Below are positions 53,156-61,812 of a DNA stretch of 63,217 nt, piece by piece; position 1 is the stretch's first letter, and every line of letters starts with the position of its first letter. Both the position numbers and the translations under genes were made by a program. Origin of the DNA: Bacteroidia bacterium (GTDB taxonomy: Bacteria > Bacteroidota > Bacteroidia > Bacteroidales > Prolixibacteraceae); contig JAPLDS010000042.1 of assembly GCA_026391295.1 (NCBI GenBank), positions 1 through 63,217 on the forward strand, read 5' to 3'. The notes under the pieces were generated by a model, which was not told where the DNA came from, ran no database searches, and saw nothing but the letters and a program-made list of their open reading frames with translations.

Positions 53156-54559
53156 ATGAAATCAGTTTGTCTTAACTTTCAGATCCATCAGCCATTTAGA
53201 TACCGCAAATATCGATTTTTTGATATTGGGAATGATGCCTATTATTATGACGATTTTGCGAATGAGACCTTTATGCGCAAAGTCGCTGATCATGTTTATT
53301 TGCCTGCAAATAAGATCATCCATGATTTAATTATCAAACATAAGGGAGCCTTTAAGGTGGCCTTCTCCTTGTCTGGGACTGTTCTCGACCAGTTTAAACT
53401 CTATGCTCCTGAAGTCATTGATTCGTTCGCTCATTTAGCGGCTACAGGCTGTGTTGAATTTCTATCTGAAACCTACGCCAATTCAATGGCATCCTTGAAG
53501 GACGGGGATCTATTTGAATCACAAGTTAAAGCGCACGACGATTTGATCGAAGAGCTCTTTGGCTATCGCCCTAAAGTATTCCGCAATACGGAGCTCATCT
53601 ATTCAGATGAAATTGGAGACCGCGTGCAAAAAATGGGCTTTGAGGCCATGATCACAGAAGGTGCAAAACATGTTCTGGGCTGGAAGAGTCCGAACTATTT
53701 ATATTGTAATACCATCAATCCCAGACTTAAAGTACTGATGCGCAATTTTAGGTTTAGTGATGACCTATCCTTTAAATTCTCGAATAAAGAATGGAGCGAA
53801 TATCCATTAACAGCTGAAAAGTATGCCGGATGGATGGTTGCCTTACCGAAAGAAGAAGAGGTAGTTACCATATTCATAAACTATGAAACTTTTGGACAGT
53901 TGCATACTAAGAAATCTGGCATTTTTGATTTCCTCAAGCATCTCCCTGAGGCTGTATTAAAAACCGGAGAATTAAAGTTTTCCACACCTTCAGAAGTAGT
54001 TGCCTCGCTCCAACCCATATCCTCCGTTCATGTGCTGTATCCGATCTCTTGGGCAGACGAAGAACGAGACCTATCAGCTTGGCTAGGGAATGAACTTCAA
54101 AAAGAAGCCTTTGAAAAACTCTATCTTTTAAAAGATCGGATGGCTCAATGCCAGGACGCTGCCTTATTAAAAGATTGGAACTATCTCCAGACAATTGATC
54201 ATTTCTATTACATGTGCACTAAATTTTTCTCAGATGGAGAAGTGCATAAATATTTTAACCCATACGGAACACCGTATGAGGCCTTTATAAATTACATGAA
54301 CATCCTAAGTGATTTTAAGATTCGGCTCAACGCTATTATTCCTGAAGATGAGAAACATCAAGAACTAGAAAGTCTACGGGAATTGTTTCAAGCTAATTCA
54401 AAAAAGCTAGAACTAGCAGAGCAAGAATTAAAAAAAATCCAAAAGGAGGTCACTTTGAAGGAGCCTAAAGAGACAAAAGCAAAAAAGGCTCCAGCAAAAC
54501 CTGCTGATACATTAAAACCAAAAGCTGTGAAAAGCAAGAAAGCCGCTCCAAAAAAATGA
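53156..54559 (+). CDS. GH57 alpha-amylase-type enzyme with Lys/Ala/Pro-rich C-terminal tail
   Basis: The 467-residue cytoplasmic protein starts KSVCLNFQIHQPFRYRKYRFFDIG, the GH57 N-terminal motif. It contains VAFSLSGTVLDQF, GCVEFLSETYANS, the nucleophile region FRNTELIYSDEIG and GKSGIFDFL-type KKSGIFDFLKHLP. The frame is open upstream to 53084, but the ATG at 53156 gives the conserved family start and avoids overlap with the previous gene. The last roughly 35 residues are strongly basic (AKKAPAKPADTLKPKAVKSKKAAPKK). It probably degrades glycogen or maltodextrins. Its stop overlaps the ribokinase start (ATGA). Confidence 0.88.
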   Translation: MKSVCLNFQIHQPFRYRKYRFFDIGNDAYYYDDFANETFMRKVADHVYLPANKIIHDLIIKHKGAFKVAFSLSGTVLDQFKLYAPEVIDSFAHLAATGCVEFLSETYANSMASLKDGDLFESQVKAHDDLIEELFGYRPKVFRNTELIYSDEIGDRVQKMGFEAMITEGAKHVLGWKSPNYLYCNTINPRLKVLMRNFRFSDDLSFKFSNKEWSEYPLTAEKYAGWMVALPKEEEVVTIFINYETFGQLHTKKSGIFDFLKHLPEAVLKTGELKFSTPSEVVASLQPISSVHVLYPISWADEERDLSAWLGNELQKEAFEKLYLLKDRMAQCQDAALLKDWNYLQTIDHFYYMCTKFFSDGEVHKYFNPYGTPYEAFINYMNILSDFKIRLNAIIPEDEKHQELESLRELFQANSKKLELAEQELKKIQKEVTLKEPKETKAKKAPAKPADTLKPKAVKSKKAAPKK

Positions 54560-55461
54560 GGGAAAATAAGATAACTGTTATCGGAAGTAGTAATACCGAT
54601 ATGGTCATTAAGGCCTCTAAGTTACCTGCTCCTGGCGAGACTATTCTCGGGGGCGATTTCTTCATGAATCCTGGCGGCAAAGGTGCCAATCAAGCTGTTG
54701 CTGCAGCTCGTCTGGGCGGAAACGTAAGCCTAGTGGCAAAAGTTGGTAATGATATTTTTGGGCAACAAGCTAAAGCACTATTTGAAGCAGACAATATTAA
54801 CACAAAGCATCTGACGATCGATCCTACGTATCCTTCAGGCATTGCATTAATTACAGTCGATCAACATGGGGAGAACTGCATCGTCGTAGCATCTGGGGCA
54901 AATGGCTCTCTTACTACGAAGGAGATAGATGATGCAAAAGAAGATATTCTGCAGTCAAACTTGATTTTAATGCAATTGGAAATTCCGTTAGTGACGGTGG
55001 AGTATGCTACTGAAATAGCCTCCAAAGCAGCTATTAAGGTCATCCTTAATCCAGCTCCAGCAACGAAATTATCAGATTCGCTGTTGTCAAAACTATATAT
55101 GATCACGCCAAACGAAACTGAGGCAGAACTAATTTCCGGCATTCCTGTAACCGATTTTGCTTCTGCTGAAACGGCAGCACGTTATCTGGCCTACAAAGGT
55201 ATCCGCGTTATTGTTATCACGATGGGTAGCAAAGGAGCCTTGGTATTTAATGACAATAAAGCGATTATCGTAAGTGCTCCAAAAGTAGAGGCAGTCGACA
55301 CAACGGCTGCTGGAGATGTATTTAATGGAGCCCTAGCAGTGGCCATCTCAGAAGGTCTAGATCTTAAAGAAGCGGTGGAATTTGCCTGCAAAGCCGCCTC
55401 TATCTCAGTAACACGAATGGGAGCGCAAGCATCAGCCCCTAGCCGATCAGAAATTAGCTAA
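54556..55461 (+). CDS. rbsK: Ribokinase (PfkB family)
   Basis: It phosphorylates D-ribose to ribose 5-phosphate. The 301-residue protein carries VIGSSNTDMVIKASKLPAPGETI at the N-terminus, the PfkB signature 1 NPGGKGANQAVAAARLGG and signature 2 DTTAAGDVFNGALAVA with the catalytic Asp. ITPNETEAELISG is also typical of ribokinase. It overlaps the GH57 stop by 4 bases and is followed 27 bases later by a secreted ADP-ribosylglycohydrolase-family protein, which points to ribose rather than another sugar. Confidence 0.9.
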   Translation: MRENKITVIGSSNTDMVIKASKLPAPGETILGGDFFMNPGGKGANQAVAAARLGGNVSLVAKVGNDIFGQQAKALFEADNINTKHLTIDPTYPSGIALITVDQHGENCIVVASGANGSLTTKEIDDAKEDILQSNLILMQLEIPLVTVEYATEIASKAAIKVILNPAPATKLSDSLLSKLYMITPNETEAELISGIPVTDFASAETAARYLAYKGIRVIVITMGSKGALVFNDNKAIIVSAPKVEAVDTTAAGDVFNGALAVAISEGLDLKEAVEFACKAASISVTRMGAQASAPSRSEIS

Positions 55462-55488
55462 ACTCAAACGAACCTCAAAATCTATCAC

Positions 55489-57102
55489 ATGAACCTTTCG
55501 GTTAAATCATTAATCCTTACTGGGCTCTTGTTGCAAGTACTAATTCAATCAGGTATTGCACAAACAGTTTTGCCTGCTAGCCAATCCATTTCGGCTAGGC
55601 TATTGCAAGACAAAATCGCAGGGGGATGGGCAGGTAAGATTATTGGAGTCACCTATGGCGGCCCCACTGAGTTTAAAGCCCAGGAGAAAACTTATGATGA
55701 GCCCATTACATGGGTTCCTGCAGATGTAATTGGCTCACTTGAACAAGATGATCTCTATGTTCAACTCACGTTCCTAATGACCATGGATCAATATGGCATC
55801 GAAGCTCCATCAAAAAAATTCCAAGAATTGTTCGCTAAAGCGGGATACGAACTTTGGCATGCCAATGTACAAGCAAGAAAAAACTATTTCGATAGCATTT
55901 TCCCGCCCATGTCAGGCCATCCCAAAAATAACATCCATGCGGACGACATCGACTTTCAAATAGAAGCCGACTACATTGGCTTTATGTGCCCAGGCATGCC
56001 TCAGACCTCAAATCGAATTGCGGATAAGATTGGTCATGTTATGAACTATGGCGATGGTGTATATGGCGGTGTTTTCCTAAGTGCCTTATATTCTCAAGCC
56101 TATTTCGAGAGCAACATTCGCACTTTGGTAGAGAAAGCACTACAGGCTTTGCCAGCCAAAAGCGAATATGCTAAAATAATCCACGACGTATTAATCTTAC
56201 ACGATCACTATCCTAAAGATTGGCGAGCAGCTTGGACTGAACTAGAGGCAAAATGGGGAACTGAGCATATCTGTGATGCTGGAACGACTTCTAATATTGA
56301 CGCAAAATTTAATGGCGCTTTTATTGTAATGGGACTCTTATTTGGGGAGGGAGAACCACTAAAAACCATGGAAATAGCCACACGTTGCGGTCAAGATTCC
56401 GACTGTAATCCATCAAATGTTATGGCGGTGCTAGGCGTTATCAAGGGCTTTAGTGGATTACCAATCGACTACCAAGAGGCGATGCGTAAAATGGGAGATT
56501 CGCTATTTATTCATACCAACTATTCGTTCAATAAAGCGGTTGATCAAACCCTTAAATATGCGAAAGAGCTCATTGTTAAAAATGGTGGAACTATAACCTC
56601 AAAGGAGATCAAAATAAAAACTCAGGTGCTTAAACCTTCTGCCTATGAAGCATCATTCCCTAAGCTAATTTACGATAAAACGGTCGAAGTAAATGACCAG
56701 AATGGATGGACCTTTAAAGGAAACTGGATGGCCTTTAATAAAGACAATCCTAAAGCCAAATTTAGCAATCATGCTGGTGATGAAGCTAGATTTGATTTTG
56801 CTGGAACTGGAGTATCCCTAAATGGCAATTGGTTTAAAGACTGTGGACAAGCCGATATTTATTTAGACGGAGCATTCGACCGAACGATTGACACCTATTT
56901 TTTCTTTGCAAACCAGACGCACAATAATATGGACCTCTATCATATTACAAACCTAAAGCCAGGGAAACATACACTTAAAGTAGTCGTTAAAGGGACTAAA
57001 AGAGCTGAAGCCACTGGAGAGAATATATACCTAACCAAAGCTATTGTGTTTAAAACTGGCTCAAAACGGAGTGAGAGTTTTAAATTTTCATTCCAAAAAT
57101 AA
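55489..57102 (+). CDS. Secreted ADP-ribosylglycohydrolase-family protein
   Basis: The 537-residue protein has a signal peptide (about 1-24, ending GIAQ) and an ADP-ribosylglycohydrolase fold (about 40-370). The acidic metal motifs are SLEQDDLYVQLTFL, HADDIDFQIEADYIG and CGQDSDCNPSNVMAVLG. A C-terminal beta-rich domain follows (about 390-530, FDFAGTGVSLNGNWFKDCGQADIYLDG ... LKPGKHTLKVVVKG) and may bind ligand. In Bacteroides rus loci a homologous enzyme is encoded with ribokinases and a ribose transporter. By analogy this protein may release ribose from nucleoside- or ADP-ribose-type molecules in the periplasm. The activity is inferred. Confidence 0.85.
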   Translation: MNLSVKSLILTGLLLQVLIQSGIAQTVLPASQSISARLLQDKIAGGWAGKIIGVTYGGPTEFKAQEKTYDEPITWVPADVIGSLEQDDLYVQLTFLMTMDQYGIEAPSKKFQELFAKAGYELWHANVQARKNYFDSIFPPMSGHPKNNIHADDIDFQIEADYIGFMCPGMPQTSNRIADKIGHVMNYGDGVYGGVFLSALYSQAYFESNIRTLVEKALQALPAKSEYAKIIHDVLILHDHYPKDWRAAWTELEAKWGTEHICDAGTTSNIDAKFNGAFIVMGLLFGEGEPLKTMEIATRCGQDSDCNPSNVMAVLGVIKGFSGLPIDYQEAMRKMGDSLFIHTNYSFNKAVDQTLKYAKELIVKNGGTITSKEIKIKTQVLKPSAYEASFPKLIYDKTVEVNDQNGWTFKGNWMAFNKDNPKAKFSNHAGDEARFDFAGTGVSLNGNWFKDCGQADIYLDGAFDRTIDTYFFFANQTHNNMDLYHITNLKPGKHTLKVVVKGTKRAEATGENIYLTKAIVFKTGSKRSESFKFSFQK

Positions 57103-57202
57103 CCTTGATCTAAAGAGATAAAAACAAAATACTACAACCCTAAAATAGATCAATCCGAAACAAAGAATCCTCAAATAAACCTTATCTAAACCACTAACTT
57201 GT

Positions 57203-58201
57203 ATGTACATTGTAGAAAATTATTCCGTTGCCGTCATTCTCACTCTGATAACCATGTTATGCTGGGGATCTTGGGCAAACACCCAAAAACTAGCAGCAAA
57301 AACGTGGCGTTTTGAACTATTTTATTGGGATTATGTATTGGGCATACTTCTATTTTCATTGCTCATGGGCCTAACACTTGGAAGTTCTGGAGCTCAAGGG
57401 ATGGGATTTATTGACAACTTACGTCAGGCCGAATGGTCTAGCATTGGGAAAGCCTTAGCTGGAGGAGTCATCTTTAACCTTTCAAATATTCTAGTGGTGG
57501 CCGCTATCGCAATTGCAGGAATGGCTGTCGCATTTCCTGTTGGCGTTGGGATAGCGCTAGTATTAGGAGTAATTGTGAATTATATTGGGAACCCACAAGG
57601 GGATGCGGTACTTCTTTTTAGCGGGGTTACACTTGTTGGAATTGCCATTGTGCTTGATGCATTTGCCTATAGAGAAAAAGCGGCGCAATCACAAACCGTC
57701 CCTGCCAAAGGGATCATCATTGCGGCTATTGGCGGTATATTAATGGCCGTATTTTATCGTTTTGTTGCCGAGTCAATGGCTAAAAATCTGATAACACCTG
57801 AAGCCGGACTGCTGACCCCTTACTCGGCTGTATTTATTTTTGCCTTGGGAATCTTAGTTAGCAACTTTCTTTTCAATACCATCTTGATGAAAAAACCAAT
57901 TGAAGGAGAGCCTGTAACGTATGCTCAATATTTTAAAGGGGGGATTAAGGAGCACATAACGGGTATCGCTGGCGGAACGATCTGGTGCATAGGGATGTCG
58001 CTTAGCATTCTTGCAGCTGGAAAAGCAGGATTTGCAATATCCTATGGTCTGGGACAAGGTGCCACCTTGATTGCGGCTCTTTGGGGTGTATTTATCTGGA
58101 AAGAATTTAAAAATTCATCTAGGAAAGTCAACGTTTTGCTTGCTTTGATGTTTGTGCTTTTCGTGGCTGGCTTAGGATTAATAATCCTTGCTGGGAGCTA
58201 A
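57203..58201 (+). CDS. GRP/RhaT-type sugar transporter, probable ribose permease
   Basis: The 332-residue membrane protein has about ten helices and the drug/metabolite transporter pattern of the glucose/ribose porter group: ITMLCWGSWANTQKLA at the first helix, FNLSNILVVAAIAIAGMAVAFPVGVGIALVLG, and GTIWCIGMSLSILAAGKAGFAISYGLGQGATLIAALWGVFIWKEF. It follows the ADP-ribosylglycohydrolase gene by 100 bases. The context suggests that it imports ribose for the ribokinase. Its stop overlaps that of mtaB on the other strand (CTAA, 58198-58201). Confidence 0.85.
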   Translation: MYIVENYSVAVILTLITMLCWGSWANTQKLAAKTWRFELFYWDYVLGILLFSLLMGLTLGSSGAQGMGFIDNLRQAEWSSIGKALAGGVIFNLSNILVVAAIAIAGMAVAFPVGVGIALVLGVIVNYIGNPQGDAVLLFSGVTLVGIAIVLDAFAYREKAAQSQTVPAKGIIIAAIGGILMAVFYRFVAESMAKNLITPEAGLLTPYSAVFIFALGILVSNFLFNTILMKKPIEGEPVTYAQYFKGGIKEHITGIAGGTIWCIGMSLSILAAGKAGFAISYGLGQGATLIAALWGVFIWKEFKNSSRKVNVLLALMFVLFVAGLGLIILAGS

Positions 58202-59499
58202 AGAACGGCTTCTCCAAACAAGTAGCTATTTTCATCGTCTCCTTTGCGCTCAAGAAGTCGAACTTTATGGATCGCATTTTTCTGCGCCCCTGCAAGTTTG
58301 AATCGGACAGGGATATAATGTTCTCCATAACCACTTGCGACTCCATGTGCAACTTTCTCCACAAGGACATCTTGAGTCTTCCCGATAAAGGAATTAAAAT
58401 AATCAATCTTATTCTCAACCGAGAGATCTCTTATCTGAAGTGATCTTTCGGTTTTCACTTTCTCGGGGAGATGATTCTCAAGTCGCTCAGCTCGTGTTCC
58501 CTTTCGAACCGAATATTTAAACGTATGGATATGGCTAAAATTAAACTCCTTAATGGCCTCTAATGTTTGTCCAAATTCCTCTTCCGTCTCGCCAGGAAAG
58601 CCAACGATAATATCTGTTGTGAAATTAAAATCAGCATAAATAGCTCTAAACTGAGTTACAGTCTTGCGAAACTGTTCTACATCATACATGCGGCGCATCC
58701 GGAGTAATGTTTTGTCGGAACCACTTTGTAGACAAAGATGAAGATGAGGCATTAACTTAGGATGGGCAAAGAGTTTCACAAAATCAGGACCAAAGCCATC
58801 AGGCTCTAATGATGAAATTCGAACCCTAAAATCACCAGGGACTTCTAAGATCTGAGCTAACAAATCTTCAAATCGAGTAGCTCCATCGCTGTATCTTCCA
58901 ATGTTAACTCCGGTAATAACAATCTCTTTAAAGCCATTCTCAACTGTCTTCCGAATGCTCTCAAGAACATCGGCCACTGGTCGCGAAACAGCATTACCGC
59001 GAACCATTGGAATGATACAAAACGTGCAAAAATTATCACACCCATCTTGAATCTTAACGGCACTTCGGGTATGCAGACTTTTCTTGACGGGCTCATACCG
59101 AAAAACATCTTGTGGTAGCTGATCAGGGTGCGCAATCTCACCAGAGAAATGGGCATCAACGAGAGTCAAAATAGAGCTCTTACGACTGTTTTCTACTACG
59201 AAAGTGATATTCTCCTGACTTTCCAGTTTCTCCTTGAAATTATTAGCCATACAGCCCGTAACGACAACAACCGCATTCTTAGCTTTGCGCGCAGTCTGAC
59301 TAATGACAGACCTAGACTTATGATCACTTTGGTTTGTGACGGTACAGGTGTTCACAATCACCACATCAGGAGATTCATTATAATCGACAAGCTCATAGCC
59401 GGCCTGACTAAAATCTGTGACTAAAGCATCTGTTTCGTATTGATTAAGACGGCAGCCCAAAGTTTTGAAGGCTACTCTCTTTTTTTCGTTTAGGATCAC
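58198..59499 (-). CDS. mtaB: tRNA threonylcarbamoyladenosine methylthiotransferase MtaB
   Basis: This radical-SAM enzyme turns t6A37 of tRNA into ms2t6A. In the 433-residue protein the UPF0004 domain has GCRLNQYETDAL, NTCTVTNQSDHKSR and VTGCMANN. The radical-SAM motif is CDNFCTFCIIPMVRG, followed by ITGVNIGRY and a C-terminal TRAM-like segment. It forms a pair with miaB, whose stop is 33 bases upstream, in the same direction. Confidence 0.92.
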   Translation of the reverse strand: MILNEKKRVAFKTLGCRLNQYETDALVTDFSQAGYELVDYNESPDVVIVNTCTVTNQSDHKSRSVISQTARKAKNAVVVVTGCMANNFKEKLESQENITFVVENSRKSSILTLVDAHFSGEIAHPDQLPQDVFRYEPVKKSLHTRSAVKIQDGCDNFCTFCIIPMVRGNAVSRPVADVLESIRKTVENGFKEIVITGVNIGRYSDGATRFEDLLAQILEVPGDFRVRISSLEPDGFGPDFVKLFAHPKLMPHLHLCLQSGSDKTLLRMRRMYDVEQFRKTVTQFRAIYADFNFTTDIIVGFPGETEEEFGQTLEAIKEFNFSHIHTFKYSVRKGTRAERLENHLPEKVKTERSLQIRDLSVENKIDYFNSFIGKTQDVLVEKVAHGVASGYGEHYIPVRFKLAGAQKNAIHKVRLLERKGDDENSYLFGEAVL

Positions 59500-59532
59500 G
59501 CGGTTGGTCTAATTTAAATTTTATGTCGATTG

Positions 59533-60867
59533 TTATGCTGGTACAACTTCGCCGCTCAAAGATAAGAAAGCCGCGTCAGTAATTTTAACACTGATAATCT
59601 TACCCATCAGAGAGTCATCGTGATGATCTAATCTAACAATGATTCGCCCTTCGTTGATACCGGTCATGAAACCAGTCTTTCGATCGGTCCCATTGATCAG
59701 AACTCGCATCGTTTTTCCCTCCAGTGTTTTATTGTATTCGAGCGAACAGGCCTTCAAGGTTTGAGACAATCGGTGCAAACGATCTTTCTTATCGTCTGAT
59801 GACACCTCGTCTTCCCAACGGAAACTTGCTGCACCCGGCCTTGGCGAATACATGGCGATATAAGCCATGTTAAATTTGAATTCTTCAAATGCAGCGGTGG
59901 TATTTTGAAACTCGGCTTCTCCTTCTCCTGTAAAGCCGACAATAATATCGGTAAAAAGGGTTGCTTGAGGGATTAATTCACGAATATCATCAACGATACT
60001 CCGGTATTTCTCCATCGAATGACGACGGTTCATCTTCAACAAGACGCGCTCATCACCACTCTGCATCGGCAGGTGTATCTGCTTGGCAAGACAAGCATAA
60101 TTTGCAATCACCTCAATAACCTCACGGTTCATATCTTGCGGATGCGGAGAGGTGAAATAGACCCAAAACTCTTGGTCCGAGGTATTCCCGTATTCACCAA
60201 TCTGACGCAACAATTGAGCAAATGTTATCTCTTCGCCATTCTTATCTAAGCCATATGAATTAACGTTCTGTCCTAGTAGCGTAATCGACTTATATCCTTG
60301 GTTCACTAAGTGACGAACCTCATCAACAATCTCTTGCGAAGGGCGAGAGACTTCCCGGCCACGGGTGTAAGGAACGGCACAAAACGTACAGAATTTATCG
60401 CATCCATTTTGTATCGGGACATAGGCTTCGTAGGTCGATTGATATTTCGGCTTGATATTCCACATCGCAGCGATATGCTCATTCTTTGGCATAATCGGCT
60501 GACGCATCTTTAATCCAGCTGGAGTTACTACGCCATATTCTCGAATCATATCGGGAAGCTGGCCTAGTTCGCTCATCTGAAAAATAAGATCAAAAGTCTT
60601 CAGGAATTTATCTTTATCGGCAGGCAATAAACATCCAGAGACAAAGGTTATCAGATTCCGTTTGTTCTTCCATCTGTTCCACTGCGCTATCTTATTGTAA
60701 ACTTTGTCGATTGGTTTTTGACGCACAGAGCAGGCTAGAATGCCCAGCAAACTTGCCTCTTCTTCGTTATCGGTTTTATGATACCCCATCCCCTCAAGAA
60801 CAGCACTAACCCTTTCGCTATCCGCGAGGTTCATTTGGCAACCCAATGTAATTAAGTGGTACTTCAC
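59533..60867 (-). CDS. miaB: tRNA isopentenyladenosine methylthiotransferase MiaB-like
   Basis: MiaB methylthiolates i6A37 using two [4Fe-4S] clusters. The 444-residue protein has the auxiliary-cluster cysteines in LGCQMN (C10), ILACSVRQ (C46) and VSGCLLP (C79), and the radical-SAM motif CDKFCTFCAVPYTRG. It also has LLGQNVNSYG, IHLPMQSGDERVL, DIIVGFTGEGEAEF and a C-terminal TRAM domain (GKTMRVLINGTDRKTG). The second cysteine context reads ILACSVRQ rather than the common NTCSIRE, so this is a divergent MiaB subtype. The tandem with mtaB suggests one tRNA-modification unit. Confidence 0.87.
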   Translation of the reverse strand: MKYHLITLGCQMNLADSERVSAVLEGMGYHKTDNEEEASLLGILACSVRQKPIDKVYNKIAQWNRWKNKRNLITFVSGCLLPADKDKFLKTFDLIFQMSELGQLPDMIREYGVVTPAGLKMRQPIMPKNEHIAAMWNIKPKYQSTYEAYVPIQNGCDKFCTFCAVPYTRGREVSRPSQEIVDEVRHLVNQGYKSITLLGQNVNSYGLDKNGEEITFAQLLRQIGEYGNTSDQEFWVYFTSPHPQDMNREVIEVIANYACLAKQIHLPMQSGDERVLLKMNRRHSMEKYRSIVDDIRELIPQATLFTDIIVGFTGEGEAEFQNTTAAFEEFKFNMAYIAMYSPRPGAASFRWEDEVSSDDKKDRLHRLSQTLKACSLEYNKTLEGKTMRVLINGTDRKTGFMTGINEGRIIVRLDHHDDSLMGKIISVKITDAAFLSLSGEVVPA

Positions 60868-60922
60868 ACGAATAAAGTTAAGTTATGGTTCAAATGATGA
60901 ATGGTTAGAATAGGAAACGCCA

Positions 60923-61603
60923 TTAAAAATAAACTTCGCAATGAATTTGATCGCGACTAAATCCTTTGCCTTTTAATATCTCAAGTGCATCAAAGATCAT
61001 TTCACTATTGCCGCACAAATCAAATTGAGTGTCAGGAGCAAATGTACAAGTCTTTAAATATCCCGTTAATCGGCCATGATAATCACCCGTTTTCTCGCGA
61101 CTCGTGCAAAGTACATAACGACTTTTCTCATATTCATGACTATCATAAGCCTCTTCAAGAGTTTTCACACCATGAATTAACCTATAGTCAATATTCGGAT
61201 AAGTGCGAATAATGCTACGAAATGGTGCAATACCCGTTCCACTTGCAATAAAAACAAATTTCCCCTTCTCTGCTTTTCCTGGTTCCATGCCAAATTTACC
61301 AAATGGACCATGCACTTCAAGCATCCGTCCAATTTTTAATCGGCGTAACTGAGGAGTAAAATAACCATTCTGCACCTCTTTGATTAAGACTTCTAGGTTT
61401 TCTTCATTCTCGCCGCTGTAAATCGAGTATTCACGACTCTGGTTTCCGCCAACGATACCTAATGAGATATGCTGCCCAGCTTTAAAGGCAAAACGAGCCT
61501 TAGGTAATCTTATTGAAAATGCATTACCTGTTAAATGTCTAATCTCTAATATTTTGTAGAAGCTTTCGTCCGTTTCATGATCGTGCCTCATCAAAGTCAT
61601 CAT
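60923..61603 (-). CDS. FNR-type FAD/NAD(P) oxidoreductase (226 residues)
   Basis: A single-module flavin reductase. The FAD-binding motif is REYSIYSG with KAGQHISLGI before it and EVQNGYFTPQLRRLKIG after it. The nucleotide-binding motif is FIASGTGIAPFRSIIR, with YVLCTSREKTGDYHGRLT and LCGNSEMIFDALEIL further on. It ends in CEVYF, where FNR-type enzymes have a C-terminal aromatic. It lacks an attached ferredoxin domain. A TAATTTTG -7 box lies at the complement of 61623-61630. The start could also be at 61600 or 61591. Ferredoxin or flavodoxin is a likely partner. It lies head to head with a second 226-residue homologue. Confidence 0.85.
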   Translation of the reverse strand: MMTLMRHDHETDESFYKILEIRHLTGNAFSIRLPKARFAFKAGQHISLGIVGGNQSREYSIYSGENEENLEVLIKEVQNGYFTPQLRRLKIGRMLEVHGPFGKFGMEPGKAEKGKFVFIASGTGIAPFRSIIRTYPNIDYRLIHGVKTLEEAYDSHEYEKSRYVLCTSREKTGDYHGRLTGYLKTCTFAPDTQFDLCGNSEMIFDALEILKGKGFSRDQIHCEVYF

Positions 61604-61622
61604 ATGCTTAAATTTTGGAAAG

Positions 61623-61630
61623 CAAAATTA
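61623..61630 (-). promoter_or_regulatory. -7 promoter box of the minus-strand FNR gene
   Basis: TAATTTTG on the minus strand matches TAnnTTTG and lies 20 bases before the ATG at 61603. No clear -33 TTG. Confidence 0.45.
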
Positions 61631-61779
61631 ACTATTTATTTCTTTTGCGGATCACCCTCTCTTCTTTCCTCAAAAGAGAAACGATACACCTTATTAACCT
61701 ATAAGAAATCGATTTGTTTTACTTTTCTATCGAAAAAGACAAAATTTGCCAAACTCTTTACAATTGTCAGAACCTTGAG

Positions 61780-61787
61780 TAAGTTTG
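61780..61787 (+). promoter_or_regulatory. -7 promoter box of the plus-strand FNR gene
   Basis: TAAGTTTG matches TAnnTTTG and lies 25 bases before the ATG at 61813. The nearest TTG (61764) is too close, so only the -7 element is supported. Confidence 0.45.
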
Positions 61788-61812
61788 TATGTTTGATAAT
61801 TAAAAAATAATA

